A stretch of DNA of 45,847 bases from Prevotella sp. (GTDB lineage Bacteria; Bacteroidota; Bacteroidia; Bacteroidales; Bacteroidaceae): contig JAFUVV010000020.1 in the NCBI GenBank assembly GCA_017477435.1, forward strand, positions 1 to 45,847, written 5' to 3'. Numbering within the stretch: the stretch's first letter is position 1; each line of letters begins with the position of its first letter. Shown here piece by piece: positions 24,629 to 32,332 of this stretch. A model generated the notes under the pieces. That model was not told where the DNA came from. It saw only the letters and a program-made list of their open reading frames with translations, and searched no databases. Made by a program: the position numbers and the translations under genes.

Positions 24629-25447
24629 ATGACAAAAGAAAAAGCGTTATTTCGTCGCTCCGAACTCCTTTTGGGCGAAGATGTTATGAATCGTATAGCA
24701 TGTGCCAGGGTTATAGTGTTCGGTGTGGGTGGTGTTGGGTCGTGGTGTGCGGAGAGTCTTGTGCGCTCTGGCATCAAGCATCTAACTATTGTCGACAGCG
24801 ACCGAGTGTGCATCACGAACATCAATCGACAACTCATGGCCACATCCGAGACGATAGGCCATGTGAAGGTCGATGCTTTGAAGACGCGACTTTTGAGTAT
24901 TAATCCATCAGCAGAGATTACTGCCCTTCAGAAAATATTCAACGAGGAGACGGCAGAGGAATTCCATATCGGTGACTACGATTACATTATCGATGCCATC
25001 GACTCGCTGAAAGACAAGGCATTGCTCATCCTCATGGCCTGCCAGACACAAGCGCGACTGTTCTCTTCGATGGGAGCTGCGCTGAAGATGGACCCCATGC
25101 GTATTCGTGTGAGTGAGTTTTGGAAAGTGCAGGGCGATCCATTGGCGCGGGCTCTAAGGAAGAAATTTAAATCGCAAGGGCAATTCCCCAAACGTAAATT
25201 CAAGTGTGTTTTTTCCGACGAATTGCTCCAGAATAAAGGTCACAACGCAACATGTGGTACGGAGCGCTGCTTGTGTCCGAAAGCCATGTCAGGACCTGGT
25301 GATAAGAGTCTGCTCAATCACGAGTGGTGCTCGTCGAAAGCACAGATAAATGGTACCATTGCTCACATTACTGCTATTTTCGGATTCACCTTGGCAGGAT
25401 TAGTAATCAGCGATATTCAGAAGAAAAGCCTTGACAATCAACAATAA
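24629..25447 (+). CDS. tcdA: tRNA threonylcarbamoyladenosine dehydratase
   Basis: A 272-residue E1-like enzyme that cyclises t6A at position 37 of ANN-decoding tRNAs to ct6A, using ATP. It has the Rossmann nucleotide-binding motif GVGGVGSWCAE near the N-terminus, the D-S-D pair of TIVDSDRVC, and the NxNRQ motif (TNINRQLMA) shared with MoeB/ThiF. Three later Cys residues (CGTERCLCPK) are typical of the family. I chose the Met before TKEKALFRRSELLLG; two in-frame ATGs further upstream (24593, 24602) are possible. An Lrp regulator follows 42 bp downstream on the same strand. Confidence 0.9.
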   Translation: MTKEKALFRRSELLLGEDVMNRIACARVIVFGVGGVGSWCAESLVRSGIKHLTIVDSDRVCITNINRQLMATSETIGHVKVDALKTRLLSINPSAEITALQKIFNEETAEEFHIGDYDYIIDAIDSLKDKALLILMACQTQARLFSSMGAALKMDPMRIRVSEFWKVQGDPLARALRKKFKSQGQFPKRKFKCVFSDELLQNKGHNATCGTERCLCPKAMSGPGDKSLLNHEWCSSKAQINGTIAHITAIFGFTLAGLVISDIQKKSLDNQQ

Positions 25448-25489
25448 GCCTTCTGTTACATTATTATTTAAAACTTCAAAAAAGAGACC

Positions 25490-25930
25490 ATGGATAGATT
25501 AGACGAAATAGACATTCAGATATTGCACATTCTTGAGAAAAACTCAAAGATTACGACAAAAGAACTTGCCGATGCCGTTCATCTTACTCCTACACCCGTT
25601 TTTGAGCGTCAGAAACGGCTCGAGAAACGAGGGTATATAAAGAAATATGTGGCAGTGCTCGACCCTGAAAAGATGGGCTTGGGCTTGTTTGTCTTTTGCA
25701 AGGTCAAACTCAAACAGATAAACCACAGCATCGCCTCGGCCTTCTCTCGTCATGTCATGCGTATTCCTGAAGTGACGAAATGCTACAATACCTCAGGTGC
25801 ATACGACTATCTGTTGGAGATTAGAGTTTCCGATATGAAGCAATATCAGGAATTTGTCCTCAATAAACTCGGCGAAATGGAAGCCCTCGCCTCCATCGAA
25901 AGCACATTTGTCCTGAGCGAAGTGAAATAG
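25490..25930 (+). CDS. Lrp/AsnC family transcriptional regulator
   Basis: A 146-residue DNA-binding protein. The N-terminal winged helix-turn-helix covers residues about 5-60 (DEIDIQILHILEKNSKITTKELA, given in part, then LTPTPVFERQKRLEKRGYI). The C-terminal RAM/AsnC domain (about 65-146) binds amino acids and forms octamers. The length is typical of Lrp-type regulators. It follows tcdA, and cysK and metY are nearby, which suggests but does not prove control of sulfur amino-acid genes. The 25931-26087 stretch after it shows no gene. Confidence 0.92.
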   Translation: MDRLDEIDIQILHILEKNSKITTKELADAVHLTPTPVFERQKRLEKRGYIKKYVAVLDPEKMGLGLFVFCKVKLKQINHSIASAFSRHVMRIPEVTKCYNTSGAYDYLLEIRVSDMKQYQEFVLNKLGEMEALASIESTFVLSEVK

Positions 25931-26087
25931 GTATATAATAAGTGAAAAGAATCCCTCGTAAGATTATGCGTAGTCGTCAGTTCGGTATCTATAACTTGGA
26001 TAATGTCGTCGTTATCCCTCAATACATTTCTCTTTTGTAACGCAGCATCAGCTGACAGCTGCCCAGTCGTCTTTGTTGGGTGCAGAT

Positions 26088-26125
26088 AAAACAAAAGCAA
26101 GGCTCTGCAGCCTTGCTTTTGTTTT
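26088..26125 (-). terminator. terminator of tRNA-His
   Basis: A 17-bp perfect inverted repeat (26088-26104 with 26109-26125) with a 4-nt loop (CTGC). On the minus strand it ends in TTTTGTTTT. It lies just after the tRNA 3' end and may also act on the plus strand for the Lrp gene. Confidence 0.85.
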
Positions 26126-26131
26126 GGAGTG

Positions 26132-26206
26132 GGTGCCCGGACGGACTCGAACCGTCGACATTCAGAACCACAATCTGACGCTCTAACCAACTGAACTACG
26201 GGCACC
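26132..26206 (-). tRNA. tRNA-His (anticodon GTG)
   Basis: Cloverleaf on the minus strand. The anticodon stem TCAGA/TCTGA encloses the loop TTGTGGT, giving anticodon GTG. The acceptor arm GTGCCCG/CGGGCAC has an additional 5' G opposite the discriminator C, the mark of tRNA-His. The T-arm contains GGTTCGAGTCC. CCA is not encoded. Confidence 0.97.
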
Positions 26207-26288
26207 ATGTGCTCCCGACATTTGTCGAAAGCGGTTGCAAAGTTACGCTAATAATTTGGTTTAACCAAACTTTTAGCCTCTTTTTTTC

Positions 26289-26693
26289 TTAGTTTGCAGG
26301 AGTCTCTGCTGGTTTTTCTGCTGGTGCAGGTGTCTCTGCAGGGGCTGTTGCCTCTTTTGCATCGGCTGCGGGAGCGGCTTCTTCTGTCTGCTCAGAGGCG
26401 CCGAATCCAGCTGTCGGTGTCGATGGTGCAGCAGGTGCCGATTGCTCAAGCACGCTCTGCTCTGTGGCTGCCTTTGGCGCAACGTGAGCACAGAGGACAC
26501 TGAGAAGAACCATGGCAGCTGCGAGAGTCCATGTGGTCTTTTCTATCACGTCGGTTGTCTTGCGTACGCCGAGCATGCTGTTCGAACTAGCGAAGTTTGA
26601 CGACAGTCCGCCGCCTTTCGATTCCTGGATGAGCACGATGCCAATCATGAGCACGGCTGCCAGGACAATGAGAATTACAAATAGTAAGTACAT
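26289..26693 (-). CDS. secG: preprotein translocase subunit SecG
   Basis: A 134-residue inner-membrane subunit of the SecYEG translocon. The first 85 residues hold two membrane segments (YLLFVILIVLAAVLMIGIVL and TWTLAAAMVLLSVLCAHVA) around the conserved cytoplasmic loop QESKGGGLSSNFASSN. The C-terminal 45 residues are low complexity, rich in Ala, Pro, Glu and Thr, as in other Bacteroidetes SecG. It is the last gene of the sigma-54-activator/lptE/tetratricopeptide/secG unit, which is a common order in Bacteroidales; tRNA-His follows. Confidence 0.93.
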   Translation of the reverse strand: MYLLFVILIVLAAVLMIGIVLIQESKGGGLSSNFASSNSMLGVRKTTDVIEKTTWTLAAAMVLLSVLCAHVAPKAATEQSVLEQSAPAAPSTPTAGFGASEQTEEAAPAADAKEATAPAETPAPAEKPAETPAN

Positions 26694-26699
26694 TTTTTC

Positions 26700-27452
26700 T
26701 TATTTTGTTTTATTATTTAATACTAATTTTTCGAGAAATCTCAATTGGTCTGCAAAGTAAATATTTTTTTTGGGATTATCCAAATTTAATTGCGTAATTA
26801 TTTCAATTGCCTTTGAATATCGGCCTTGTTTTATGTAAATTTTGGCCATTGTCTCGGTGTAGATGCCTTCTTCGGGTGTATCTTCGTTGCGAGGTGCTGG
26901 GTTTTGCTTTTTTCCCTCTTCTTCGTTTTTGAGCTGTATTCTTCCGCCTTCTTTGTTGATGAAATTGTCGATTAGCTCTTGTCCTTTCATCTCCTGCGCA
27001 GTAGTCTCTTCCTGTGGTATCGGGTCTTCATTTTCCATCTGCAAGAGGTATGCCACGTAGTCGATAGTGGCATCGGCCGATGTGGGCTGGCGCTTTCCTT
27101 TTTGCGGCGCTGGTTGTTCTTCCTGCGGTGTCTGGTGGAGGAACTTGTCGATAAGTTTTATGGTGCGGTTTCCTTCTGTTTTTTCTTTTTGTTCTTCGTC
27201 CTTTGTTGTCTCGTTTCTCGTCTGATAGTGGGCAGCCTCAACGAGGTTGAAGAGCACTTTTCGGTCGGTGATATATATGGCCGAGCGACGTAGTTCGTCG
27301 TCGAACGAAGAGTCGTGGAGCAGATATAGGTTCTGCAGCATCAGCAGGCGGGCGGTCTGGTAGTATGGGTAGCGTGCCACCAGTTCGCGAAGCTGATAGA
27401 GGGTCTCTTTGTTCAGCTCTTCGGGGTGTTGCGTGAGATGTGTGAGGTTCAT
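26700..27452 (-). CDS. tetratricopeptide-like protein of unknown function
   Basis: A 250-residue predicted cytoplasmic protein. The N-terminus has helical sequence (LNKETLYQLRELVARYPYYQTARLL in part) that recalls half a tetratricopeptide repeat. The middle (about 95-195) is polar and Gln/Glu-rich, probably disordered. The C-terminus contains a recognisable tetratricopeptide-like pair of helices (TETMAKIYIKQGRYSKAIEI followed by a second helix). No signal peptide. It sits between lptE and secG with gaps of 12 and 6 bp, so it is surely co-transcribed, but the role is unknown. A link to envelope biogenesis is suggested only by context. Confidence 0.8.
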   Translation of the reverse strand: MNLTHLTQHPEELNKETLYQLRELVARYPYYQTARLLMLQNLYLLHDSSFDDELRRSAIYITDRKVLFNLVEAAHYQTRNETTKDEEQKEKTEGNRTIKLIDKFLHQTPQEEQPAPQKGKRQPTSADATIDYVAYLLQMENEDPIPQEETTAQEMKGQELIDNFINKEGGRIQLKNEEEGKKQNPAPRNEDTPEEGIYTETMAKIYIKQGRYSKAIEIITQLNLDNPKKNIYFADQLRFLEKLVLNNKTK

Positions 27453-27464
27453 TCTTCTGTTTTA

Positions 27465-28007
27465 TTACCAGTTAGCCACCGTAGCGTTGAATATCTGTTC
27501 GGTGATGTCTTTTATCATTTGGCTGACGAGTTCCTCCTGCACAGCGTTGAGGCTTTGTGTGGTCTCGTAGGTCTTGCTTGCTGTGAAGGTGCGCTCAAAG
27601 TCTTCGCTGTGGTTCACGTTGTTGGTGAACCTGACGTTGACAGTGATCGACAGTTCGGTATGTGCGGAGTATCCTTCGCTCGACACTGATTTGTTGCGCT
27701 GGTTGTACTGAGTTATCTCGCCTTCAATCTTCAGGTCGCCGTTGCGCTTCACCTGTTCGAGCCGTGTGTGGTTGGCAAAGATGTCTTTCAGTTCGTTGTT
27801 GAACATCGGTCCCATTGGTCCCCATACGTAGCTTGAGCGGATGGGGAAGTCGGCTATCTGTATTGTCTTTGTCTTCGAATAGTCGATGCTGGCTCCGTTG
27901 AATTTGTATTCTGTGGAGAACAGTCCGAGGTTCAGCTTGCAGCTTGTGAGCATGACGATGATGGCGAGACACAGTGCATGGCAGATTTTATTTATTGTCG
28001 AGTCCAT
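27465..28007 (-). CDS. lptE: LptE-like lipopolysaccharide assembly lipoprotein
   Basis: A 180-residue outer-membrane lipoprotein. The signal ends in lipobox MLTSC (Cys23). The mature part has the pattern of the Bacteroidetes LptE family: YKFNGASIDYSKTKTIQIADF, in part, then FNNELKDIF, LKIEGEITQYN and a strand-rich C-terminal half. LptE plugs the LptD barrel and helps to place LPS on the surface. The start overlaps the 3' end of the sigma-54 activator gene by 20 bp, so the two are translationally linked. Family recognition is by pattern and by the conserved neighbourhood with secG. Confidence 0.85.
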   Translation of the reverse strand: MDSTINKICHALCLAIIVMLTSCKLNLGLFSTEYKFNGASIDYSKTKTIQIADFPIRSSYVWGPMGPMFNNELKDIFANHTRLEQVKRNGDLKIEGEITQYNQRNKSVSSEGYSAHTELSITVNVRFTNNVNHSEDFERTFTASKTYETTQSLNAVQEELVSQMIKDITEQIFNATVANW

Positions 28008-29190
28008 ATTGTTTCAGTTTTCTGTAAAGTGTGCGGTCGCTTATGCCGAGCTCCTGCGCTGCTTTCTTTCGGTTGCCTCCATTTCGCTCGAGAGCTTTCT
28101 CCACCATTTGCCGTCCCAGGTCGCTCAGGTTCAGGGTCTCGGGTTCTTTTATCTCTTCGGCTATTGCGTCTTCCGTCGATGGCTGATAGGCTATCGTCGT
28201 GTTGCTCATGGCTTGCATGTTGTTTGTTGCCGAGATGATGCTTGAGTTGTCGTCCATCTGCTTGCGCAGGCTGTTCATGTCGCGACGCAGGTCGGAGATG
28301 TTGCCCCTGAGTTCATACAATATCTTGTAGAGAATCTCCCGTTCGCTCTCGTAGGAGTGCGACCCTCCGTGGTTTACGGGTGCGAGCTGCATGCTTTCGG
28401 GGTCTTGCGGAATGAACTGTCTCAGTGTCTTGGCATCTATGACACGCTCTTCGCTGAGCACCGACATCTGCTCGGTGATGTTCTTCAGCTGCCTGACGTT
28501 GCCCGGCCATTTGTAAGCGAGCATTATCTGCTTTGCCTCGTCGGTGAGGGTTATCTTCGGCAGGTTGTATTTCTCTGCCATCTGCAGTGCGAAGAGCCGG
28601 AAGAGCAGCAGTATGTCTGTCCCGCGATCTCTCAGTGGTGGCATCTGTATGGGGATGGTGTTCAGTCGGTAGTAGAGGTCTTCGCGGAAGCGTCCTTCGC
28701 TGATGGCCTTCTGCATGTTGATGTTTGTAGCTGCCACTATGCGCACGTCGGTTTTCCTTATCTCCTGTCCTCCCACGCGGATATATTCTCCCGTTTCGAG
28801 TACACGGAGCAGTCTGGCCTGCGTTGCGAGTGGCAGTTCGCCCACCTCGTCGAGGAAGATGGTGCCTTTGTTTGCAATGCCGAAGTATCCCTCGCTCTCG
28901 CCTATGGCTCCAGTGAACGAGCCTTTCTCATGTCCGAACAACTCACTGTCGATCGTTCCCTCGGGAATCGATCCGCAGTTTATTGCGAAGTATTTTGCAC
29001 GGCGACGTGGTGACCGGTCGTGTATAACTCTTGGCAATATCTCTTTTCCCACTCCGCTCTCGCCCACGATGAGCACGCTCAGGTCGGTCGGTGCCACCTG
29101 CAGGGCAATGTCCAAAGCACGGTTTAGAGCGTCGCAGTTGCCCACGATGCGGTAGTGGTTTTTTATCTCTTGAAGTTCGCTTGTATTCAT
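27988..29190 (-). CDS. sigma-54-dependent transcriptional activator
   Basis: A 400-residue regulator consisting of an AAA+ sigma-54 interaction domain and a C-terminal Fis-type helix-turn-helix, with no receiver or sensor domain in front. Walker A is GESGVGKE (residues 43-50), the sigma-54 contact loop is GSFTGA (90-95, with Ser in place of the usual Ala), and Walker B is TIFLDEVGE (110-118). An R-finger region (FREDLYYRLN) follows. The Fis helix-turn-helix is at the end (ALERNGGNRKKAAQELGIS, with residues to 400). It is the first gene of the operon with lptE and secG. With no regulatory domain, activity is probably set by partner proteins or by expression level. Confidence 0.93.
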   Translation of the reverse strand: MNTSELQEIKNHYRIVGNCDALNRALDIALQVAPTDLSVLIVGESGVGKEILPRVIHDRSPRRRAKYFAINCGSIPEGTIDSELFGHEKGSFTGAIGESEGYFGIANKGTIFLDEVGELPLATQARLLRVLETGEYIRVGGQEIRKTDVRIVAATNINMQKAISEGRFREDLYYRLNTIPIQMPPLRDRGTDILLLFRLFALQMAEKYNLPKITLTDEAKQIMLAYKWPGNVRQLKNITEQMSVLSEERVIDAKTLRQFIPQDPESMQLAPVNHGGSHSYESEREILYKILYELRGNISDLRRDMNSLRKQMDDNSSIISATNNMQAMSNTTIAYQPSTEDAIAEEIKEPETLNLSDLGRQMVEKALERNGGNRKKAAQELGISDRTLYRKLKQYGLDNK

Positions 29191-29245
29191 TTGGTGACAA
29201 AATTACACATTTTTCCCCAAACCAACTGAAATTTTGGCAGAAAAG

Positions 29246-29277
29246 TTTGTTGCGTGATATTTTTCTTCGTACTTTTG
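29246..29277 (+). promoter_or_regulatory. promoter of the candidate structured RNA
   Basis: TTTG (29246-29249), a 20-bp spacer and TACTTTTG (29270-29277) match the Bacteroidetes consensus. It points away from the sigma-54 activator gene into a 310-bp stretch without a gene. A transcript would start near 29284. Confidence 0.75.
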
Positions 29278-29283
29278 CAATGT

Positions 29284-29593
29284 TCTCTTACCGAAGCCCG
29301 CCTTGAAGGGGTGGGATCGCGGGGAGGACCTATATATTAGAAAGGCGTTACTTTGCGCTTTATGCTTGACACCTGAAATCTAGCAAATTTCCATATCCGT
29401 CAAGAATAAAGCAACAATGACGTCCATGGGTATGTTATATCCAGATCATAATAGTATAAGTCTATTGACTTTATACTGTTGTGGTTTATATATACATACA
29501 GGCGTGGGCTTCGGCGTTGCTCGTTCAACGGATAGGGCAATGCTAGAGCCTCAGGTGTGGGATGAGTAACAAGTAAGACCCCACGCTTTTTTT
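29284..29593 (+). ncRNA. candidate structured RNA, about 310 nt
   Basis: The stretch has a consensus promoter, no reading frame of its own, several long pairings and an intrinsic terminator. The closing stem pairs 29291-29302 (CCGAAGCCCGCC) with 29501-29514, 9 contiguous bp plus 3 more past a 2-nt bulge, across about 200 nt. Inside are GCTTTAT-x-CTTGAC with GTCAAG-x-ATAAAGC (13 bp, one mismatch) and a hairpin GTATAAGTC/GACTTTATAC with a bulge. A stem GCGTTGC/GCAATGC (29514-29520, 29537-29543) follows. The 3' strand CCCCACGC (29579-29586), just before seven T residues, can pair either with GCGTGGG (29502-29508) or with GTGTGGG (29555-29561). It might be a trans-acting RNA or a leader of the downstream genes. 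I could not match it to a family. Confidence 0.5.
29555..29593 (+). terminator. terminator of the candidate RNA
   Basis: GTGTGGG (29555-29561) pairs with CCCACGC (29580-29586, with one G-U pair) around an 18-nt loop, and seven T residues follow (29587-29593). GCGTGGG at 29502-29508 can compete for the same 3' arm. Confidence 0.6.
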
Positions 29594-29658
29594 GTATATT
29601 AGCCAATATATTTATTCTATTACAGAGAATAGGGGCCATCTCTTAAATGTTTTTTATT

Positions 29659-29931
29659 ATGAGTGGAAAAAAGAAAGAAGAGTGGATGGCGCATAATGAA
29701 CTCTTGCAGCAAGCTTTTCGCAATTATGTTTCGCGAACTAAGCATGAGAAAGAAAAAGCAGCATGTGCTATACAACAAGAATTAGAATGGGGACCATTTT
29801 TGAATTTTGTCATTGAACATGGTGGGTTCGACCCTAATGGCATCATCAAATATGGCATTGATTCTCAAACATTAAAATGTATTGGAGATATTGATAGAAT
29901 AGCTCGGGGAGAAATCGATTATGATTATTAG
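29659..29931 (+). CDS. small orphan protein in AT-rich island
   Basis: A 90-residue protein of unknown function. It begins MSGKKKEEWMAHNELL; an in-frame ATG four codons upstream (29647) is an alternative. It is helical and charged at the N-terminus, with a compact acidic C-terminal half (WGPFLNFVIEHGGFDPNGI, then a helix and DYDY). No signal peptide or membrane segment. It lies between the candidate structured RNA and the dockerin protein gene (17 bp before that start), so it is probably co-transcribed with the latter. Base composition is clearly more AT-rich than the flanking genes, suggesting acquisition. Confidence 0.65.
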   Translation: MSGKKKEEWMAHNELLQQAFRNYVSRTKHEKEKAACAIQQELEWGPFLNFVIEHGGFDPNGIIKYGIDSQTLKCIGDIDRIARGEIDYDY

Positions 29932-29948
29932 AAAAAAAGATTATAATT

Positions 29949-31811
29949 ATGAAACGATTATTTACAATTACGATTGCGCTTGCGATGTGCATAAGTATGT
30001 TTCCGCAAGCAAAGAGTTTGACTGTGGATTGTCAGACTCCTGGGTGGTTGTCGAGTAAGATTAACTATGGCGACCAGCAGACGGTAGAGAATCTAAAGGT
30101 CACGGGATATATAAATAGCACAGACTTAGATTTTATTGGGGAGTTAATACATAACAGAAGTCTAAATGGAGAATTAGACCTGTCGGAGGTGAGAATAGCA
30201 ACCCCAGGAGAAGAAGATGAACTTAATTGGAGAGGGAAAAGAACACATGAACCCGCAGATGGTAGTGGTAATTATAGAAATTGTTTTGGATTAGAAACTT
30301 ATGATTCATTAAGGGTTTTTAGGTTTCCTTCTTATCTAAAAAAGGTAGTTGGAGCTTTAAATTGCCTAATTATTGATTCGGTATATTTCAATGGTGTAAA
30401 TCATTCTGCTAAAATCGAAAATTTGACAACATATAAGAACCGTGATGGCTATCCCGTTTTTGAACGTGGTTATAGTATATTTAATTGTACCCCATTTATA
30501 CATAATTTATTCTTGAGTGAAGAAATTGATTCTATCCCCGCGAGTGGATTTGATTCATATTATCATTTTATTGAGAAGTTGCATATTTCTTCTGATAAAT
30601 TAAGGTATGTTGGGAGTCGTTCATTTTATCATTCATACCAATATGCTTCTAGCTGTCATTTAAGTAATACTCTTCCTGATACTGCTGCCTATATACCATT
30701 TAATGAAATGGAAAATCTGGAGTATATCGGCCCTAGAGCTTTTTTGTGGTATGCAGCGAAAACTAATGGAGATGAAGTTAGCCTTTTACCACCTGCAAAA
30801 GGAATGGATAAAATAGTCTTACCTAAAAAACTTACATATTTTAACCTTTCTTCTTTAAACTATTCAAGAGAGCAACGGACTCATATTTATTTTCCTAAGA
30901 TAATTGAGACTATAGATCTATATAAATGTACTTATACTGGAAGTACTTGGGGAGAAAGTATTCCTGTTTCGTTAATTATTTTTCATATGAGTAGTACAGT
31001 TCCTCCCACTCTAACTAATATAACAGCTAATCATAAATATATAACAGTATATGTCCCACAAGGATCTAAAAACTCATATATGAATGCAGATGGATGGAAA
31101 AATATGACTATAATTGAGGATAATAGTATTCAAGAGATTCATCTCACGCCTAAATTAGTGTCTTTAGAGATAAATGAAAGTAAAACCATAAGTATTAGCA
31201 CTAATCCAACAAATCCTGATGATAACTCCATGACATTGTATTCTGAATATGAGGATATTGCTAAGGTGGAATACAAAAAAGGCGAATTGAGTGCAAAAGT
31301 GATAGCCGTCAACCCAGGTAAGGTGAAAGTATATGCTGTTTCGGATGTCAATCCTTTGGTTAAAGATTCTATTGAGGTGACAGTCATTCAGCATGTGACA
31401 GGGATAAAACTCGACCGTAGTTCTGTGGTCATGACTAAATTGGGGGAAACTACGAAGCTAAATGCGATTATTTCTCCAGAGGATGCAACAGATAAGAGCG
31501 TGAAGTGGTCGAGTTCGAATGAGGCTGTATGCCTTGTGCAAGATGGAACGTTGATTGCTGTCGGTTATGGGACGAGTATTGTTATTGCGACGACAAACGA
31601 TGGTGGTCATGTTGCTACTTGTGTTGTTACTGTCACTCCTTATCTGTATGATTTGAATGGCGACGGGAAGGTGTCGACGGCAGATATTCAGATAATCATC
31701 AACGAGATGAAGAAACCGCAGGCGGAGCAGGATAGTAAGTACGACCTAAACGGCGATGGGAAGATATCAACTGCCGATATACAGATGATAATCAACGAGA
31801 TGAAGAGCTAG
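29949..31811 (+). CDS. secreted leucine-rich-repeat-like protein with Big2 domains and dockerin-like C-terminus
   Basis: A 620-residue secreted protein with signal MKRLFTITIALAMCISMFPQ. Residues about 30-390 are BspA-like leucine-rich-repeat sequence (NRSLNGELDLSEVRI, YVGSRSFYHS, EYIGPRAFLWY). Two Ig-like Big_2 domains follow (about 395-475 and 478-560; ITGIKLDRSSV-type starts and VKWSSSNEAVC). The last 54 residues are two calcium-loop repeats, DLNGDGKVSTADIQIIINEM and a near copy, as in type I dockerins. Surface display or interaction is likely; whether a cohesin partner exists is not shown. The first 1.3 kb is AT-rich, while the Big2/dockerin end is closer to the neighbours in composition, as if the parts had different origins. 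Confidence 0.85.
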   Translation: MKRLFTITIALAMCISMFPQAKSLTVDCQTPGWLSSKINYGDQQTVENLKVTGYINSTDLDFIGELIHNRSLNGELDLSEVRIATPGEEDELNWRGKRTHEPADGSGNYRNCFGLETYDSLRVFRFPSYLKKVVGALNCLIIDSVYFNGVNHSAKIENLTTYKNRDGYPVFERGYSIFNCTPFIHNLFLSEEIDSIPASGFDSYYHFIEKLHISSDKLRYVGSRSFYHSYQYASSCHLSNTLPDTAAYIPFNEMENLEYIGPRAFLWYAAKTNGDEVSLLPPAKGMDKIVLPKKLTYFNLSSLNYSREQRTHIYFPKIIETIDLYKCTYTGSTWGESIPVSLIIFHMSSTVPPTLTNITANHKYITVYVPQGSKNSYMNADGWKNMTIIEDNSIQEIHLTPKLVSLEINESKTISISTNPTNPDDNSMTLYSEYEDIAKVEYKKGELSAKVIAVNPGKVKVYAVSDVNPLVKDSIEVTVIQHVTGIKLDRSSVVMTKLGETTKLNAIISPEDATDKSVKWSSSNEAVCLVQDGTLIAVGYGTSIVIATTNDGGHVATCVVTVTPYLYDLNGDGKVSTADIQIIINEMKKPQAEQDSKYDLNGDGKISTADIQMIINEMKS

Positions 31812-31840
31812 CGGAAAGATTGGTTTAGGTATTAATGAAC

Positions 31841-31877
31841 TCTGGCGCGGCATGAAGATGCTGCGCCAGAATCTTTT
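31841..31877 (+). terminator. terminator after the dockerin protein gene
   Basis: A 13-bp stem with one G-U pair (31841-31853 with 31858-31870, TCTGGCGC/GCGCCAGA at the base) and a GAAG loop. TCTTTTTTT follows. It lies 29 bp after the stop codon. Confidence 0.9.
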
Positions 31878-31982
31878 TTTGTGGGGATATGAATGGAGAT
31901 TGACTTTTTTTCTTGGATCAGACTGAGTTTTTTTTCGAAATGTTTTGGTGGGGTGGGGCTGTGTGTGCTACGGGGAGAAGCC

Positions 31983-32067
31983 AGTACATGGGCCTTGTAC
32001 TTGGAGTACATGAACGTTGTACTCGGAGTACAAGGCTCATGTACTGTGAGTGCAAAGGCTTTGTACT
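31983..32067. repeat. 22-bp hairpin array, family A, copy 4 (4 units)
   Basis: Units start at 31983, 32005, 32027 and 32049, exactly 22 bp apart, with arms AGTACA/TGTACT and loops TGGGCCT, TGAACGT, AGGCTCA and AAGGCTT. Unit by unit it matches the array at 39311. In the 522-bp gap between the dockerin gene and the Crp/Fnr gene I see otherwise only the terminator and the promoter at 32264. Confidence 0.9.
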
Positions 32068-32263
32068 GATTTAAGTATATCCTTTTGGTTTTGTTTTGCG
32101 GTTGTGCTGTGGCCGTTCTCCCTCGCGTGTATAATATAACAATGTGTATGGCGATACTGTCGAGAATTCTTGCCGGTGGCGGCTGTGGCTTGTGGGTGAC
32201 GGATAATATAAAATGGTGATTTTCAGTTTTAATTTTTTTTAACTGTATAATGAAACATTTGTG

Positions 32264-32295
32264 CTTGTTGACTATATTTTTGTTGTCTACTTTTG
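32264..32295 (+). promoter_or_regulatory. promoter of the Crp/Fnr-nos operon
   Basis: CTTG (32264-32267), a 20-bp spacer and TACTTTTG (32288-32295) fit the Bacteroidetes consensus with one change in the -33 element. It is 37 bp before the regulator start. No clear Fnr half-sites were noted. Confidence 0.65.
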
Positions 32296-32332
32296 AAAAT
32301 CCAAATAAAATACACTAAGACCCTAACACCAT

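Noticed and set aside
29284-29593. 6S RNA, RNase P RNA, SRP RNA or cobalamin riboswitch
   Set aside because: None of the conserved core motifs of RNase P, SRP RNA or the cobalamin box is present, and the expected long rod with a central bubble of 6S RNA is not evident. It is kept only as an unassigned candidate RNA.
29400-29639. A 79-codon minus-strand frame over the structured RNA
   Set aside because: It runs antisense to the RNA promoter and terminator, has no signal or domain, and its translation follows the stem sequences.
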